From positions 334,725 through 398,724 of the forward strand of contig NZ_FQXG01000005.1 of NCBI RefSeq assembly GCF_900129905.1: a DNA stretch of 64,000 nt. The letters run 5' to 3'. Positions 36,883-45,497 of the stretch are shown here, piece by piece. A program made the translations under genes and the position numbers. Under the pieces are notes generated by a model. The model saw only the letters and a list, made by a program, of their open reading frames with translations. It was not told the DNA's origin and did not search any database. The stretch's first letter is position 1; every line of letters starts with the position of its first letter. The DNA is from Ferrimonas marina (lineage in GTDB: Bacteria; Pseudomonadota; Gammaproteobacteria; Enterobacterales; Shewanellaceae).

Positions 36883-37095
36883 TCAGCCCCAGTGTGCCAG
36901 TTGTTGGTCGATCTCTTGTTGCAGCGATAGCTCGTAGCCTTCGCTGCTGTCGGACAGGGTCAGTTGCCAGCTCGGTGCCGGTTGAGAGGGGAACGCAGCC
37001 ATCGACGCCAGGCTGGGGCGGGTCATCGCCGGGCGCACGCCTTTGCCTACGGATTTGTTCTGTGCCCACTGGGGAGTACGTTCTTGAACTTCCAT
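36883..37095 (-). CDS. Small protein, unknown (70 aa)
   Basis: A 70-residue frame opened by a strong ribosome site (AAAGGAGAG just before the ATG). There is no signal or membrane segment. The C-terminal half SWQLTLSDSSEGYELSLQQE is reminiscent of the W-x-L-x-L-x-D segment of the two 95-residue proteins encoded nearby (37221-37508 and 38996-39283), but the similarity is short. A hairpin follows the stop. Function is unknown; the case for a real gene rests on the ribosome site and codon use. Confidence 0.55.
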   Translation of the reverse strand: MEVQERTPQWAQNKSVGKGVRPAMTRPSLASMAAFPSQPAPSWQLTLSDSSEGYELSLQQEIDQQLAHWG

Positions 37096-37220
37096 TCCTC
37101 TCTCCTTTCAAACCCTAAAAAGTGAAACCAAGACATCAATGCCTACCTATTTTGGACCATAAAAAAAGAGTTGCATTACGGCCCAATGAACCATTTATGG
37201 CACCATTTCGCTTGCGTATG

Positions 37221-37508
37221 TTACTGCGGGTGACCGGTTAGGGTTTCGCGCCCGATCAGGCGCAGCAAGTAGTCCGCATCCTCGTCTTTCAGGGTGAGCG
37301 CCCAAAGCGGTTCTGCCTCTCCCTCACACACCAGTTCTGTCAGTCCTGGCGAGGCGGGCTGGGTGGCCAGGCTGGTAAAGGGGGCACTCAGCTCCTGATC
37401 GATCAGGTCAATAAACAGGAAGCCACTGGGGTCGAGTTGAAAGCGACCGTGGCGTTGATCGGCCAAGGTCAGGCGTCGATCCAGGATTGTCATAGTGGAT
37501 GCTTCCAT
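37221..37508 (-). CDS. Small protein, 95-aa paralogue A
   Basis: A 95-residue cytoplasmic protein with ATG 37508 and a GAGAG upstream. It shares a pattern with the 95-residue product of 38996-39283: an early F-x-L-D-P-S-G-x-L-x-I-D-L strand (here FQLDPSGFLFIDL), a middle L-V-C segment and a late W-A-L-T-L-K-D-E-D-A helix start (WALTLKDEDADYLLRLI). The equal length and pattern suggest two diverged copies of one unknown family. I know no function for it. Confidence 0.6.
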   Translation of the reverse strand: MEASTMTILDRRLTLADQRHGRFQLDPSGFLFIDLIDQELSAPFTSLATQPASPGLTELVCEGEAEPLWALTLKDEDADYLLRLIGRETLTGHPQ

Positions 37509-37748
37509 AACAGGCTCTCTTAGTAAGCTAGGTGCTCCAACCAATCTACGGCGTTCTAATCCACCCAAGATTGATCTGCCTCAAGCAGTCTGCCCTGTGA
37601 TCGCTCCCGAAGGGGGCGCTGGAGTGAAAGGAGGCATCAAGCGGCTGCCTTTATCGGCGGAAAATGCGCTGGCTTTTTGCCCCCAGCCCCCCCTTGCCGA
37701 TGGGATTCTGTGCCATTCTTTGTCAACGGAATTGCCGGAGGCCAGCGG

Positions 37749-38129
37749 ATGAATAACCAGGAACGACTGATCGAAGTCCTTCAAGCCAGCCATGCATGGA
37801 TCGACCACTTCAATTTCGGCGATGCGGATTACTGCGTTCAGCGCTACAACGACGATGCCCTGCTGGTGGCCAAACCGGTGGGAGAGTTCCACGGCCAGGT
37901 GGACATCGACGCCTTCTGGCGCCCCTTTATGGCCAGTGGTGCTACCGATCTGGTCTACACCAACATCTGGCTCAAAGAGGTGGATGCCGACACCGTGGTG
38001 CTGGGGGCGGACTTCTCTATGAATGTGGCCCGCGGGGTGATTACCCACGAGGAGTGGGTTCATACCGACAATGGCGTTTGGAAGCTAAAACGGGATGAGT
38101 TTGAGATCCTGGAGCGGTTCGATCCCTAA
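37749..38129 (+). CDS. SnoaL/NTF2-like fold protein
   Basis: A 126-residue protein with the cone-shaped NTF2-like pattern: N-terminal helices MNNQERLIEVLQASHAWIDH, a FNFGDADYCVQRY segment, then strands ending VWKLKRDEFEILERF. Members of this fold bind or turn over small molecules, or act as ligand-free accessory domains; no catalytic residue can be assigned. GGAGG lies seven bases before the ATG at 37749. Cytoplasmic. Confidence 0.72.
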   Translation: MNNQERLIEVLQASHAWIDHFNFGDADYCVQRYNDDALLVAKPVGEFHGQVDIDAFWRPFMASGATDLVYTNIWLKEVDADTVVLGADFSMNVARGVITHEEWVHTDNGVWKLKRDEFEILERFDP

Positions 38130-38234
38130 GCGGTACGCCACACCCGGCCGGTGCGCAATGGCCTGTCGCGCACCGGGCTTTGACCTGAACCGGCGGAGCG
38201 CGCACAATGCGCCCTTTTGCAACCGAGTACGGCC

Positions 38235-38483
38235 ATGACTCAGTCCCAACCCAATAATCCCCTGCACGGGATCACGCTCAAAGCGATGGTGGAATCGTTG
38301 CAGCAAACCTACGGCTGGGACAACCTGGCGCTGATGATCCCGATCCGCTGTTTTCAACGCGATCCCAGCATCAAATCCAGCCTGACCTTTCTGCGCCGCA
38401 CTCCCTGGGCCCGCGCCAAGGTAGAAACGCTTTACCTGGAAACACTGCAGCAACCGCGCCAATGGCCCTTCACCCCCCTATGA
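38235..38483 (+). CDS. VF530-type DNA-binding protein (DUF2132)
   Basis: An 82-residue protein with the conserved core NPLHGITLKAMVESL, YGWDNLA, IPIRCFQRDPSIKSSLTFLR and TPWARAKVETLYL of the VF530/DUF2132 family. A member from Vibrio fischeri has a solved DNA-binding structure. The start at the ATG 38235 matches the family N-terminus. The next gene starts 17 bases later, so they are probably one unit. Confidence 0.85.
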   Translation: MTQSQPNNPLHGITLKAMVESLQQTYGWDNLALMIPIRCFQRDPSIKSSLTFLRRTPWARAKVETLYLETLQQPRQWPFTPL

Positions 38484-38499
38484 CCTACGGAGTACTCCC

Positions 38500-38745
38500 T
38501 TGTCCCTGAAACTCAAGTACAGCTACAAAGGCGAAGAGAAGATCATCGGCTACGCCAACGACAAACACCACAGCATGTTTGAGGCGGCGGCCATTGCCGA
38601 GGGCCTGGATATCAAGGGCTACCAGATGATGGAGCAGCAGGTGCAGATGAGCACCCGCGATAAGCAGGCGCACCGGGACTTTCGCGATAACTACTTCCGC
38701 GACCTGGGGTTTGACGATATCCAGGTGATCCGCGACGAGGGCTAA
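38500..38745 (+). CDS. DUF2960-type small protein
   Basis: An 81-residue protein started by TTG 38500 with GGAG seven bases upstream. The sequence opens with YSYKGEEKIIGYANDKHHSM, then FEAAAIAEGLDIKGYQMMEQ and ends DNYFRDLGFDDIQVI; I take it as the DUF2960 family of marine gammaproteobacteria, of unknown role. It is co-directional with the VF530-type gene. Its stop shares bases with the stop of a small convergent membrane-protein gene. Confidence 0.72.
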   Translation: MSLKLKYSYKGEEKIIGYANDKHHSMFEAAAIAEGLDIKGYQMMEQQVQMSTRDKQAHRDFRDNYFRDLGFDDIQVIRDEG

Positions 38746-38906
38746 GCCGGACGGCTCTGGGCCCCGCGCCGTTTACGCGGCTTGCGCTTGCGAGCGTGGT
38801 TGGCGATGGGCACAACCTCCTTGTGTTTGCGCTTGCGGGGGATCAATAGAAAGCCCACCACCACGGCGGCCAGCACAAACAGAATCACGATGGTTACCAA
38901 CTGCAT
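38742..38906 (-). CDS. Short single-span membrane protein with basic tail (54 aa)
   Basis: A 54-residue frame with AAGGAG seven bases before its ATG at 38906. It has one hydrophobic helix, LVTIVILFVLAAVVVGFLLI, followed by a strongly basic cytoplasmic tail (PRKRKHKE ... RKRKPRKRRG). Topology by the positive-inside rule is N-out, C-in. Basic single-span proteins of this size often modulate larger membrane complexes, but nothing here shows a partner. It converges on the DUF2960-type gene, overlapping it by 4 bases at the stops. Confidence 0.6.
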   Translation of the reverse strand: MQLVTIVILFVLAAVVVGFLLIPRKRKHKEVVPIANHARKRKPRKRRGAQSRPA

Positions 38907-38995
38907 AGCGTCACTCCTTGTGGTTTATGCCCGACCCAGTGTGCCATCGTGAACCGCTGCCAACCCTGCGTGGGATCACATCAAGGGCCCCTCGC

Positions 38996-39283
38996 TCAGA
39001 GATCCCGCATCAGGTCTTCCAGATCGTCGCTGACGTCGTGGATCAGTGCCTTCAACGCCAGGGCATCCTTGTCCCGCAACATCAGCTGCCAGCCCTCGTA
39101 ACGACTGCAGCTCAGGCGGGTACCCACTCCCTCTCCGACAAAGCTTAGTTGAGCGAACTCCCCCACATACAGCTTTCCAGAGGGACTGAGATCCACCTCC
39201 AACACACCGGCGGGATCCACCACAAAGACCCCTTCCGGCCGACCCGGCTCCAACAGCTGGAATGTCATGGTTTGAATGATCAT
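38996..39283 (-). CDS. Small protein, 95-aa paralogue B
   Basis: A 95-residue protein starting MIIQTMTFQLLEPG, with GGGAGG upstream of the ATG at 39283. It shares with the product of 37221-37508 the length and two conserved blocks: FVVDPAGVLEVDL here against FQLDPSGFLFIDL there, and WQLMLRDKDALALKALI against WALTLKDEDADYLLRLI. It ends with an acidic helix (DVSDDLEDLMRDL). No signal, no membrane span. Unknown function. Confidence 0.6.
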   Translation of the reverse strand: MIIQTMTFQLLEPGRPEGVFVVDPAGVLEVDLSPSGKLYVGEFAQLSFVGEGVGTRLSCSRYEGWQLMLRDKDALALKALIHDVSDDLEDLMRDL

Positions 39284-39489
39284 GGTGCCTCCCACACAAC
39301 CTTATCCACCTCGTACAGCAAGTGTGGTTCAGACCCGGGAGGGAGGCGGCTGGTAGCCGGACAATTCACTCAAGTTTCATGATCCGGATCAAGTCCAGAG
39401 CGCTCTGTTCCTTTGGCCGAGGAGCGCTCAGAAACACGCCCAAGTAAGCGCGCCAAAGAGTGCACCGCAAAGGCGACTCCACGCAGCGC

Positions 39490-40377
39490 CTAGTAGTCCG
39501 CGGGCAGTTGCTCGCCGGCCTCCACCGCCACGGTCAGGGCCGGGTCTTTCAGCACCGGGCAGTTCCAGAAAGTAGAGCGAGCGCAGTAGAAGTTGATGGT
39601 GTAGTTGAAGTCGATGGCAAAGGATTGTGCCACCCCATCGGGCAGCTCAAGGACCAACTCCCGGCCGCCGCCGTAGGTGGTGTCGCCGTTGCTGGCGTCC
39701 TTAAAGAACAGCAGCAGCGAGCGATACGGCGCTTTGCCACTGCTGTGGTAGGCGGAGAGCGTCACCGCCTGGCCCTGCCAATCGAACGCCACCTTGCCGA
39801 CTCGATAGAAGCGGTTCTTCAGCCCCTGGATGGTCTGAAACATGACTGGTTCCGGCGTCTGGGCAACAAACTGGGCCATCACCCGGGCATCGGGGTTGTA
39901 GTCGAAGAACTCAAAACCCTCAAACTCCGCCACCTTGGGGTGATGGCGGTCGCGGACAAAGGCCCGTAGCCCCTGGTCATACAAGGTACCAACGGTGACA
40001 AACAGGTTGTCATTCAGTGCCAAGGTCTCCCCGGCTGACAGTGTCCGCTGCTGGTCGCCCCACTCGACGCTGGCATCCTGACCATTGTGGTGGAGCGTCA
40101 GTGGCATCGATGCCTGCTTGTGCCAGCGGATCTGCGCCGCCGGTGTGCTGGGGTCAAGCCCTACCTGCTGCTGTGGCCGCAGGTACACCGCATCTCGAAT
40201 ATTGAGAAAGGAGCGCTGCGGATCTTTGACCTGCGCCTCCTGCTCAGCCCGCCATTGGCCCCATGACTCCGCCTGGGCCTGCTGCTCCGGGCTCATGGCC
40301 TGGCTGCAGCCCCAAAACAAAGCGACACTGCCAAGCACCAAAGTACCCAGGACGGTTCTGGCAACTCTGGGACGCAT
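39490..40377 (-). CDS. DUF1684 lipoprotein
   Basis: A 295-residue putative lipoprotein with an N-terminal hydrophobic stretch and a lipobox-like LFWGC. It has the family pattern of DUF1684: FEGFEFFDYNPDARVMAQF in the middle, the TYGGGRELVLELP turn and the near-invariant end FNYTINFYCARSTFWNCP. The role is unknown. The start was chosen at 40377; a start at 40407 adds ten residues. The gene lies 39 bases after a DUF1289 gene and probably forms an operon with it. Confidence 0.85.
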   Translation of the reverse strand: MRPRVARTVLGTLVLGSVALFWGCSQAMSPEQQAQAESWGQWRAEQEAQVKDPQRSFLNIRDAVYLRPQQQVGLDPSTPAAQIRWHKQASMPLTLHHNGQDASVEWGDQQRTLSAGETLALNDNLFVTVGTLYDQGLRAFVRDRHHPKVAEFEGFEFFDYNPDARVMAQFVAQTPEPVMFQTIQGLKNRFYRVGKVAFDWQGQAVTLSAYHSSGKAPYRSLLLFFKDASNGDTTYGGGRELVLELPDGVAQSFAIDFNYTINFYCARSTFWNCPVLKDPALTVAVEAGEQLPADY

Positions 40378-40416
40378 ACTGCGCCCCGCTCTTCCCTGAT
40401 TGCCCATCGGCTTGGC

Positions 40417-40590
40417 TTACTCCTTCTGCTGTGCGGCTCGCCGCTGGGGCAGCTGTTCCATTACCGCCCGTCGTTGATTGTCGTCCCAGTCGCGCCACTG
40501 GCGGATCTCATCCACGTCCCGCAGGCAACCACGGCAGCGTTCCTGTTCATCCAGTTGGCACCAGCCAACACAAGGTGAGAGCGTACTCAC
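40417..40590 (-). CDS. DUF1289 small cysteine protein
   Basis: A 57-residue protein opened by GTG 40590 with GGAGG seven bases upstream. The DUF1289 pattern is visible: SPCVGWCQLDEQERCRGC with four cysteines in two pairs, followed by RDVDEIRQWRDW. The cysteines probably bind a metal or cluster. Function is unknown. It is upstream of the DUF1684 lipoprotein gene on the same strand. Confidence 0.82.
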   Translation of the reverse strand: MSTLSPCVGWCQLDEQERCRGCLRDVDEIRQWRDWDDNQRRAVMEQLPQRRAAQQKE

Positions 40591-40752
40591 GAATCCCCTC
40601 CATCTGCTTCGCCTCCACCTTGCCAAAATCACCCACAGAAATAAACGCTCTGGGGAACGGGTCCGTATCAGGGAGTGTGTGGGCTAACGGACTGGCATCC
40701 GGTCGCCAACTCTGCTTAGCTAGGGCCCATCGTTACCCAATAAGGACTCCCT

Positions 40753-41274
40753 ATGTCGCGAAAACTCTTAGGGTTATTGCTGATACTTGGGCTCGCCGGC
40801 TGCGCCGCGCCCAGCTCCAACGTCGACTACAACACCGAGATCGACTTCGCTGCCATCAACCAGTACCAACTGGCTGAGGCCGAAGCGGAGCAGGACCCGC
40901 TGATGGCAGAGCGGATCGCTCCGGCGATCCAGGCCAACCTGGACGGTCGTGGCTGGCGCCAGGGTGAACAGGGCGTTCGGGTGTTTTACCGCAGTCGGGT
41001 GGAAACCCGGGAGAAGGAGTCCAACGTCAGTGTTGGCGTGGGCGGCGGCACCTATGGCCGCCGGGGCAGCGTCAGTGGCAGCGTCGCGGTACCGCTGGGG
41101 CCCACCGAAGAGCAGGTGATGATCCTGCAGATTGACCTGGTGCAGGACGGCGCACTGATCTGGCGGGCCACCGACGACATGACCCTGCCCGAGCGGGAGC
41201 GGGCCGAACGCCGCACCGAGCGGGTACAGAACCTGGTGGCAAAGATGCTGGGCCAGTTCCCGCCTAAACCCTGA
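40753..41274 (+). CDS. DUF4136 lipoprotein
   Basis: A 173-residue lipoprotein with signal MSRKLLGLLLILGLAGC (lipobox GLAGC). The mature chain starts with the conserved VDYNTEIDFAAINQYQ of DUF4136 and ends with a short helix pair (ERAERRTERVQNLVAKMLGQFP). The middle holds a glycine-rich strand with paired repeats (SVGVGGGTYGRRGSVSGSV). It is anchored in the inner or outer membrane. No function is known. A hairpin follows about 80 bases downstream. Confidence 0.87.
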   Translation: MSRKLLGLLLILGLAGCAAPSSNVDYNTEIDFAAINQYQLAEAEAEQDPLMAERIAPAIQANLDGRGWRQGEQGVRVFYRSRVETREKESNVSVGVGGGTYGRRGSVSGSVAVPLGPTEEQVMILQIDLVQDGALIWRATDDMTLPERERAERRTERVQNLVAKMLGQFPPKP

Positions 41275-41356
41275 TTAGCCCTTAGCTGGCCCAGAATTAC
41301 GCCTGAGCTGGCCCTGAATCGACTCTGTTCAGGCGCTGATCCGGCTTGAATACACC

Positions 41357-41390
41357 AAAGGCGCAGCGACTCACGTCACTGCGCCTTTCT
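41357..41390 (+). terminator. Terminator after the DUF4136 gene
   Basis: A 10-bp stem (41357-41366 with 41379-41388), extendable with one mismatch, ends in TTTCT. Confidence 0.65.
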
Positions 41391-41457
41391 CTTGTTCCTG
41401 ACTGCTTGAAGAGCCCGGGCTAGATGGCTTCAGCTGCGGCGTCGGAGCGCCATCATT

Positions 41458-41589
41458 TTAGCGGTTGCCCACTCCCGCCAACATCTCCTGCACCTCGGCC
41501 ATAACCTGCGCCAATTCGCCGTAGAGCCAGTTGGCCAACGCCAATGCGGTGGCAACCAGCAGGGTTAACCCACAGTGGTCGATCTCCAT
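41458..41589 (-). CDS. Very short single-span membrane protein (43 aa)
   Basis: A 43-residue frame with AAGGAA before its ATG at 41589. One hydrophobic segment, LTLLVATALALANWL, is followed by an amphipathic acidic helix (YGELAQVMAEVQEMLAGVG). Codon use resembles the neighbours. It lies alone between a terminator and the DUF2780 gene. The case for a real gene is moderate: a good ribosome site and a sensible membrane protein, but no family is recognised. Confidence 0.45.
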   Translation of the reverse strand: MEIDHCGLTLLVATALALANWLYGELAQVMAEVQEMLAGVGNR

Positions 41590-41744
41590 AGCCCTATTCC
41601 TTCGTTCAGTGATGGCGCCCAATCTAGGTCGAGGTCATGACAGAAATAGGACAAGCGCCATACCAACCGGCCCCTTCCACTGAAGTGTTAGCAAGATCGC
41701 AAACGGCCCTCAGGCGGCAGCACGCAATCAGCAGCTAACTCGTG

Positions 41745-42212
41745 TCAGGGCGTCCATAGCGAGGTGAGCTTACCCACCAGATCGGTACCACCCTGGCCTT
41801 TGAGGTACTCCAGAATGACGGGGGAGAACTGGGCGATCATATCCGGGCTTAATCCCAGGGACTCAAACGCCGAGGCCACGTTGGCCAGCTGGCCCAGATC
41901 AGCACCACCGAGCATGCTACCCACATCCCCCAGCGCCGAGGTGCCCATATCGCCGGTGAAGTTGGAGAGATCGACTCCGCTGGCCAGATCGGTAGCCTCG
42001 GGGATGTAGCTGGTCAGCGAGCTCCAATCACTGTCACCCAGTGAGTCCTGAGCCATGCTGAGCATCGCCCCGGCACCGCCACTGGCCTGGGCCTCGGTGA
42101 CACCCAATTGCGACACCAGGCTATCCACCAGCCCTTCAGCCATCACCGAGCCGGAGAACAGTGCCAGCCAAACCAGCCCTAAGAATTTCGTGTAGATCCT
42201 CGCCTTCATCAT
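41745..42212 (-). CDS. DUF2780-type exported protein
   Basis: A 155-residue protein with signal peptide (FLGLVWLALFSGSVMA) and a mature part matching the DUF2780 (VcgC/VcgE) family: EGLVDSLVSQLGVTEAQASG, a GAGAMLSMAQ helix, and a C-terminal helix bundle ending KGQGGTDLVGKL. Proteins of this family are small helical exported proteins of unknown role. GAGGAAGG precedes the ATG. Confidence 0.82.
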   Translation of the reverse strand: MMKARIYTKFLGLVWLALFSGSVMAEGLVDSLVSQLGVTEAQASGGAGAMLSMAQDSLGDSDWSSLTSYIPEATDLASGVDLSNFTGDMGTSALGDVGSMLGGADLGQLANVASAFESLGLSPDMIAQFSPVILEYLKGQGGTDLVGKLTSLWTP

Positions 42213-42289
42213 CGCCTTCCTCGCTGCGTGTGTTCATCGATAAGTGACGAATCAAGTGTAGGCTAGGGCCAAACAAGCGTATCGACCCG

Positions 42290-44623
42290 CTAGCGCACAT
42301 CCACCACACGGCTGGCGCGGCGGTATTGGATACGCCAGCCACTCCAACTGGGGAGTTCCCAGCGCTTTGGGTCCGCCTTGCGCTGGCCCGAGTCGTACAC
42401 CAGGGTGACGCGTTTGGCCTTGGGGTGGTACTCCACCTTCAGCTTGAGCTCCGCCAGCACCAGGTTGGAGGGGAACTGGGCATCAAATTCGGCCCGCTCC
42501 CACTCGGGGACGCCCTCAAAGGCCAGGTCGGCCGGTTCAATCAGCTCCAGATCCTCGGCGCTCTCCACCCCCAAGTCTTCCAGTTTGGCCTTGAGCCAGG
42601 ATTCCGCCTCAGGCGCTTCCCCCTGGGCGCGCCCCAGCCCCAGGTAGAGCCGCCAGGCCCAGAGATCCGCCTGCAGTTGCTGGCCCGCTGGCGCCAGGCG
42701 CTTGCCTTTGAGGATGTCGCTGACCAGCGCCTCCACTGCCTGCGCCCCCTCCGGCGCCGCCTCTCGGCTACCGATAAGCCGGCCGGCGTAGTGACGCTCC
42801 AACACCACTTCGTCGCCACCGGCGTCGGCTTTGCGGTTGGGGTTGATACTCTCCTCACCCAGCTCGGCCGCCACCAGCTCTTTGAGCGTCAGTGGCATCA
42901 TGCAGGTGGCCAGGTTCAGAGTCTGACGTACACCCCGGCCGGGCAGGCTGTGCTGATCCAGCACCAGGGCCGCCTCGGCCTCCTCGGCAAATCGGCTCTC
43001 ACGGCCCGGTTGCACCTCCACCGCGCCATTGCCCAGTGCCTCGCGCCGCTTCTGCCGGCGGACAAAGGCCAGCTCTGGGATGGCACTGAGTATGGCTTGG
43101 CGCCACTGGACGTAGGGCAGATGGGAGCTGGCCGCCAACTCAGGTAAGCCCAGGGCAGCACGGATCTGGCTGGCCATCTGTCTGGCCTCGCGGCGCAGCG
43201 CCGGATCGATACCCAGCTCCTCCGGCGGGGTCTGGCGGACGATGCTGACCAAGGTAAGGCCATCGCAGGCCTGGGGTACCCATTGGTTCAATGCCTTGAG
43301 GCCCGATTCAGACTGCGGCAGCTTCCACAGCCGTTGGCCAATGGAGAGCGCCGCTGCCAGATCCACCATCGCCTCCTGGCAGGGCTTGTCCGGCATGGCG
43401 GTAATGAGGTGAGCAAACTGGGTATCGATAGGCAATGGAAACAGCCGGCGACCGTGCTCGGTGATGTTGCCCTGCTCATCGATGGCCATCATCTGGCTCA
43501 GCTTCTCCGCCGCCAGCCCCAAAGACTTGGCTGGCAGAAGATCAACAAAGTCCAGTTGATCCAGCCGGGTGCCGGCACTGGCGGCCGCCAGCATCGGCTC
43601 CACCAGCTCCTCGCGTTGCAGCTCTGGCGGTGTCAGCGCCTCCAGCGGAGCAAACTCACCCCACAGCCGCAGACATTGCCCCGGGGCTACCCGCCCGGCC
43701 CGGCCCTGACGCTGCGCCGCCGATGCCTTGGAGATCCGCGACAGCCCCAACACGGTACGGCCATTGCGCTGGTGAGTTCGGCGCTCCAGGCCACTGTCTA
43801 CCACCAGGGTGACACCGGGGATGGTCAGCGAGGTTTCCGCCACGTTAGTGGCCAGGATCACGCGCGGCTTGGGCCCTGTACTCAGCGCCTTGCGTTGAAC
43901 CGCCTTAGGCACCGAGGCGTGCAGTGGGATCACCTCTGCACGCTCACTCAGAGCGGCTTCCAATACTTGCTGGGCCTGGGTGATCTCCTTACGGCCGGGC
44001 AGAAACACCAGCACGTCTCCCTGGGTCTGCTCCAACGCCTGAGGGATCACCGCTTTAAGTCGCTGAGCCAGGTCGCGATCCGAGGGCAGATCTCGGCTGT
44101 CCCGGGCCTGGTAGTTCAGGGCCACAGGGTAACGCCGACCCTCGGCGTGCAACCGCTCCCCCTCCAGGTACTGGGCCAGCCGCTCACCGTCAACGGTGGC
44201 AGAGGTCAGCACCAGCCGGTGTTGCTGATGGCGCTTAAGCAGGGCCAACAGCAAGTCGGTATCCCAGCGCCGTTCGTGGAACTCATCGATGATCACCGTC
44301 TGGTACTGGGCCAGCTTATCCTCGGCAAACCAGCGCAGAGCGATGCCCGGCGTTACGAAGGCCACCTGGGTCTGCTCGGTCACCGTGGAATCAAAGCGGA
44401 TGGCGTAGCCGACGTTGGGGTGGCTTTGCGACAGGTAATCCGCCAGCGCGGTACTGGCGATCCGTCGCGGCTCCACCACCAGCACCCGCCCCTGCTCGGC
44501 CGCCCACAGTGGCAGTCGGGTGGATTTACCAGAGCCGGTTTCCGCCTCCACCACCAGATGGTGGTCGGCAAGGCGACGCAGAAACTCCGGCTTTAGCGGG
44601 TCGATGGGGAGAGAGTGACTCAT
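42290..44623 (-). CDS. DExH-box helicase, HrpB-like
   Basis: A 777-residue ATP-dependent helicase. Motif I GSGKST is at 30-35, motif II DEFH at 113-116, then SAT and the motif VI block QRQGRAGRVAPGQC. After the two RecA domains comes a helicase-associated region and a long C-terminal half. The length and layout resemble HrpB (about 800 aa), but the Walker segment VVEAETGSGKSTRLPLW differs from the usual HrpB APPGAGKTT, so it could be a related subgroup. The substrate is unknown; the C-terminal third has no recognised RNA-binding fold. Confidence 0.85.
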   Translation of the reverse strand: MSHSLPIDPLKPEFLRRLADHHLVVEAETGSGKSTRLPLWAAEQGRVLVVEPRRIASTALADYLSQSHPNVGYAIRFDSTVTEQTQVAFVTPGIALRWFAEDKLAQYQTVIIDEFHERRWDTDLLLALLKRHQQHRLVLTSATVDGERLAQYLEGERLHAEGRRYPVALNYQARDSRDLPSDRDLAQRLKAVIPQALEQTQGDVLVFLPGRKEITQAQQVLEAALSERAEVIPLHASVPKAVQRKALSTGPKPRVILATNVAETSLTIPGVTLVVDSGLERRTHQRNGRTVLGLSRISKASAAQRQGRAGRVAPGQCLRLWGEFAPLEALTPPELQREELVEPMLAAASAGTRLDQLDFVDLLPAKSLGLAAEKLSQMMAIDEQGNITEHGRRLFPLPIDTQFAHLITAMPDKPCQEAMVDLAAALSIGQRLWKLPQSESGLKALNQWVPQACDGLTLVSIVRQTPPEELGIDPALRREARQMASQIRAALGLPELAASSHLPYVQWRQAILSAIPELAFVRRQKRREALGNGAVEVQPGRESRFAEEAEAALVLDQHSLPGRGVRQTLNLATCMMPLTLKELVAAELGEESINPNRKADAGGDEVVLERHYAGRLIGSREAAPEGAQAVEALVSDILKGKRLAPAGQQLQADLWAWRLYLGLGRAQGEAPEAESWLKAKLEDLGVESAEDLELIEPADLAFEGVPEWERAEFDAQFPSNLVLAELKLKVEYHPKAKRVTLVYDSGQRKADPKRWELPSWSGWRIQYRRASRVVDVR

Positions 44624-44735
44624 GACAGACTCAAATACAGGGCGATGGCAGCGATCTTACTGCAACCCCGCCGTGGGGCAAGATCCGGGCTAAAGCGTTC
44701 GAACCCCATGCCGATACAAGGACATCGCCCGAGCA

Positions 44736-44960
44736 ATGGAACGACGTATGCTCCAGACAGTACACAATGCGGTGCACACCGTGGTGCCCCGCGCTATCTG
44801 CCCCATCTGCCCAAACAGCAGCAAAGACGCCATGCCGGACCAGGCCAAGGCCATCATCAAGGCCGCCAGCCCGATCAAGACCGCGGCCGCCTTCGCCGGT
44901 GCCGCCGCCTCGTCCGCTGCCAACCTGTACCTGGGGAAACGCCTGCTGGCCGTAGTTTAA
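44736..44960 (+). CDS. Possible small protein with CPIC motif (74 aa)
   Basis: A 74-residue frame in the 0.4-kb gap between the helicase and yccF. It contains RAICPICPNSS, a single Cys-x2-Cys pair, and a C-terminal Ala-rich helix (AAAFAGAAASSAANLYLG). The ribosome site is weak (AAGGA lies 18 bases upstream). An ATG at 44748 is an alternative start. There is no family match from memory. It could be spurious. Confidence 0.35.
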   Translation: MERRMLQTVHNAVHTVVPRAICPICPNSSKDAMPDQAKAIIKAASPIKTAAAFAGAAASSAANLYLGKRLLAVV

Positions 44961-45049
44961 GCCAACCAAGACATTTGGTTACGCTTTGGGGCTGGTTCCT
45001 CACCTGCCTTCGTCATACCCTGTCAGTGAATCAATAGAATGGGTATGAC

Positions 45050-45454
45050 ATGGATCTGTTTCGTTTTATCGGCAACGTACTTTGGCTTATCTGCGGCGGC
45101 TTTATCATGGCCCTGGCCTGGGCCCTGGTGGGCGTCGTTATGGTGCTGACCATCATCGGCATCCCCTTTGCCCGCAGCTGCTTTGTCATCGCACAGTTAA
45201 GCCTGTGGCCCTTCGGTAAGGATATCGCCAGCCGCCGTGTGGTTAACCGCCAGGAAGACATCGGCACCGGCGCCTTCGGCACCCTCGGCAACGTCATCTG
45301 GTTCCTGTTTGCCGGCCTGTGGCTGGCACTGGGCCACCTGTTTCATGCGGTGGCGCTGATCATCACCATCATCGGTATTCCCTTTGCCATCCAGCATGTC
45401 AAACTGGCGATGTTGACCGTGGCGCCTATCGGCCAAACCGTCGTTCAGGACTAA
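45050..45454 (+). CDS. yccF: YccF-family inner-membrane protein
   Basis: A 134-residue membrane protein with a duplicated hairpin: two copies of a segment containing LTIIGIPFA or ITIIGIPFA preceded by hydrophobic helices, as in E. coli YccF. The first half is NVLWLICGGFIMALAWALVG and the second NVIWFLFAGLWLALGHLF. The repeat structure is the family hallmark. Function is unknown. It is followed after 43 bases by an SH3-fold gene. Confidence 0.92.
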   Translation: MDLFRFIGNVLWLICGGFIMALAWALVGVVMVLTIIGIPFARSCFVIAQLSLWPFGKDIASRRVVNRQEDIGTGAFGTLGNVIWFLFAGLWLALGHLFHAVALIITIIGIPFAIQHVKLAMLTVAPIGQTVVQD

Positions 45455-45497
45455 CCCCAACCCCCGTATTATTTACCGCTGACACAAGGACGTGACC

